The position numbers and the translations under genes are program-made. From positions 124,001-188,000 of the forward strand of contig CACJOY010000002.1 in the NCBI GenBank assembly GCA_902595125.1: a stretch of DNA of 64,000 bases, written 5' to 3'. This document shows, piece after piece, positions 63,149-64,000 of this stretch; the first letter of the stretch is position 1, and each line of letters opens with the position of its first letter. The DNA comes from an uncultured Pelagibacteraceae bacterium. Lineage in GTDB: Bacteria > Pseudomonadota > Alphaproteobacteria > Pelagibacterales > Pelagibacteraceae. Under the pieces are notes generated by a model, which saw only the letters and a list, made by a program, of their open reading frames with translations, had not been told where the DNA came from and did not search any database.

Positions 63149-63868
63149 ATGAAAGTAGAAATAATTAAATGTCTCAAAGATAATTACAGTTATATTATTG
63201 TTGATAAAGAGAAACAGTCAGCGTGTGTTATTGACCCAAGTGAAGCAGAGCCGATCATTAATTTTGTTGAAAACAAAAAAATCCATTTAAAATACATCTT
63301 AAATACTCACCACCATTATGATCATGTTGGAGGAAATCTAGAACTTAAAAAAAGATATAATTCTAAAATTGTTGGATTCAAGAATGATAAAGACCGCATT
63401 CCAGGAATTAATGATTTTGTAAAAAATAATCAAGTTTGGAAAGGTGATAATTTTGAAGCAAAAATTTTTCATGTCCCAGGTCATACCTCAGGACATATTG
63501 CTTATCATTTTTATAAAGAAAAAAAAATTTTTACAGGTGATACTCTATTCTCTTTAGGTTGTGGTAGAATTTTTGAAGGAACATATGAAGAAATGTTTAA
63601 TTCTTTAAATAGAATAAAAAATCTTTCAGACGATACAGAAATTTACTGTGGACATGAGTATACTTTGCAAAATTCAAAATTTTGTATTTATCATGACTCA
63701 AAAAATTTAAATCTCAAAAAAAAAATTATTGAAGTTGAAGAGAAATTAAAAAAAGGTTTGCCTACTATTCCATGTATTTTAAAAGATGAAATTAAGTGTA
63801 ATATATTTCTAAAAGCAAAAGATTTAGAAAGCTTTTCAAAATTAAGAGATTTAAAGGATAATTTTTAA
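63149..63868 (+). CDS. gloB: Hydroxyacylglutathione hydrolase (glyoxalase II)
   Basis: A metallo-beta-lactamase-fold hydrolase that splits S-lactoylglutathione in methylglyoxal detoxification. The metal site THHHYDH (His54, His56, Asp58, His59) is intact, followed by VPGHTSGH near residue 108, FTGDTLFSLGCGR near 127 and GHEYT near 165. At 239 aa it is slightly shorter than the usual ~255. It follows metW by one base, as in other alphaproteobacteria. Confidence 0.95.
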   Translation: MKVEIIKCLKDNYSYIIVDKEKQSACVIDPSEAEPIINFVENKKIHLKYILNTHHHYDHVGGNLELKKRYNSKIVGFKNDKDRIPGINDFVKNNQVWKGDNFEAKIFHVPGHTSGHIAYHFYKEKKIFTGDTLFSLGCGRIFEGTYEEMFNSLNRIKNLSDDTEIYCGHEYTLQNSKFCIYHDSKNLNLKKKIIEVEEKLKKGLPTIPCILKDEIKCNIFLKAKDLESFSKLRDLKDNF

Positions 63869-63878
63869 GTTATAGAGC

Positions 63879-63906
63879 TTGACTAAAATATGGCTGAGAC
63901 TATATT
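63879..63906 (+). promoter_or_regulatory. Sigma-70 promoter of rplU
   Basis: TTGACT (63879-63884) and TATATT (63901-63906) are separated by 16 bases and lie 27 bases before the rplU start. Both hexamers are close to consensus. It begins only a few bases after the gloB stop. Confidence 0.75.
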
Positions 63907-63932
63907 GCGGTTACAAATTTTAACATTATTTT

Positions 63933-64000
63933 ATGTCATACGCAGTAATACAAACAGGTGGTAAACAGTACAAAGTAAAATCTGGGGATATTCTTAAAAT
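63933..64000 (+). CDS. rplU: 50S ribosomal protein L21, cut by the window end
   Basis: Only the first 22 codons are in the window: MSYAVIQTGGKQYKVKSGD is the signature N-terminus of L21. The ATG lies 27 bases after the -10 element. The rest of the gene and the usual rpmA and obg neighbours lie beyond the window. This short ORF is not in the track. Confidence 0.93.
   Translation, partial: MSYAVIQTGGKQYKVKSGDILK

Overview
The window is strongly AT-rich, densely packed chromosomal DNA from an alphaproteobacterium of the SAR11 type ('Candidatus Pelagibacter'-like). The evidence is very short gaps, many 1-17 nt gene overlaps, Lys/Asn/Ile-rich proteins, a class I lysyl-tRNA synthetase, the ChvI/ChvG and RegA regulators, a SAM-II riboswitch before metX, and alphaproteobacterial gene neighbourhoods such as HAD-ribF-ileS-lspA-bamF beside groESL. 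The taxonomic call rests on recognition of proteins and gene order, not on a database search. I see no rRNA, tRNA, CRISPR array, transposase, integrase or prophage gene. No stretch over 300 bases lacks a gene; the longest gap is about 195 bp.

Layout. 1-1.6 kb: 3' part of purD, then rsmD. 1.6-8.0 kb: a minus-strand operon HAD phosphatase-ribF-ileS-lspA-bamF-pgi. 8.1-10.1 kb: groES-groEL behind a heat-shock-type promoter, with a clear terminator and a tiny basic ORF after it. 10.3-16.1 kb: RNA helicase, typA, a YczE-type membrane protein, an exported protein and a renalase-like flavoprotein. 16.1-18.9 kb: tldD-pmbA. 19-22.9 kb: a DCC-family protein, two unrecognised proteins (one a Lys-rich coiled coil), a cyclopropane-fatty-acid-synthase-type methyltransferase and a DapA-superfamily aldolase. 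23-27 kb: GT9 glycosyltransferase, membrane J-protein, oligopeptidase B and an Hsp20 gene with an RpoH-type promoter and a ROSE-like RNA thermometer. 27-32 kb: lipoprotein, purine permease facing a purine phosphoribosyltransferase, GT17, DUF1330, AlkA and a DMT exporter. 32-38.5 kb: msrA-sseA-RND adaptor-RND pump, then an SLT-like lipoprotein and a VanZ-like protein. 38.5-48.8 kb: gpmA; the minus-strand operon chvI-chvG-ahcY-tsaE-amgK-murU; polA; bioY; regA. 49-52 kb: a polyamine operon (ornithine decarboxylase, deoxyhypusine-synthase-like, ureohydrolase). 52-55.6 kb: lysS-pyrD-rpmB-queuosine-precursor transporter. 55.7-61.2 kb: trkH-ampG-like-NlpC/P60, then hisC-tyrA. 61.3-64 kb: SAM-II riboswitch, metX-metW-gloB and the start of rplU.

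Themes. Heat shock is controlled at two loci by matching promoters (CTTGAAA and CYATRT with identical spacing), and at hsp20 also by a predicted RNA thermometer. Methionine/SAM metabolism (SAM-II-metX-metW, ahcY) is spread over two loci. Cell-wall recycling is suggested by amgK-murU, an AmpG-like permease, an NlpC/P60 hydrolase and an SLT-like lipoprotein. The most unusual items are an RND adaptor lacking the alpha-hairpin segment, the polyamine operon that could make homospermidine by either of two routes, and the uncharacterised Lys-rich coiled-coil/membrane-protein pair.
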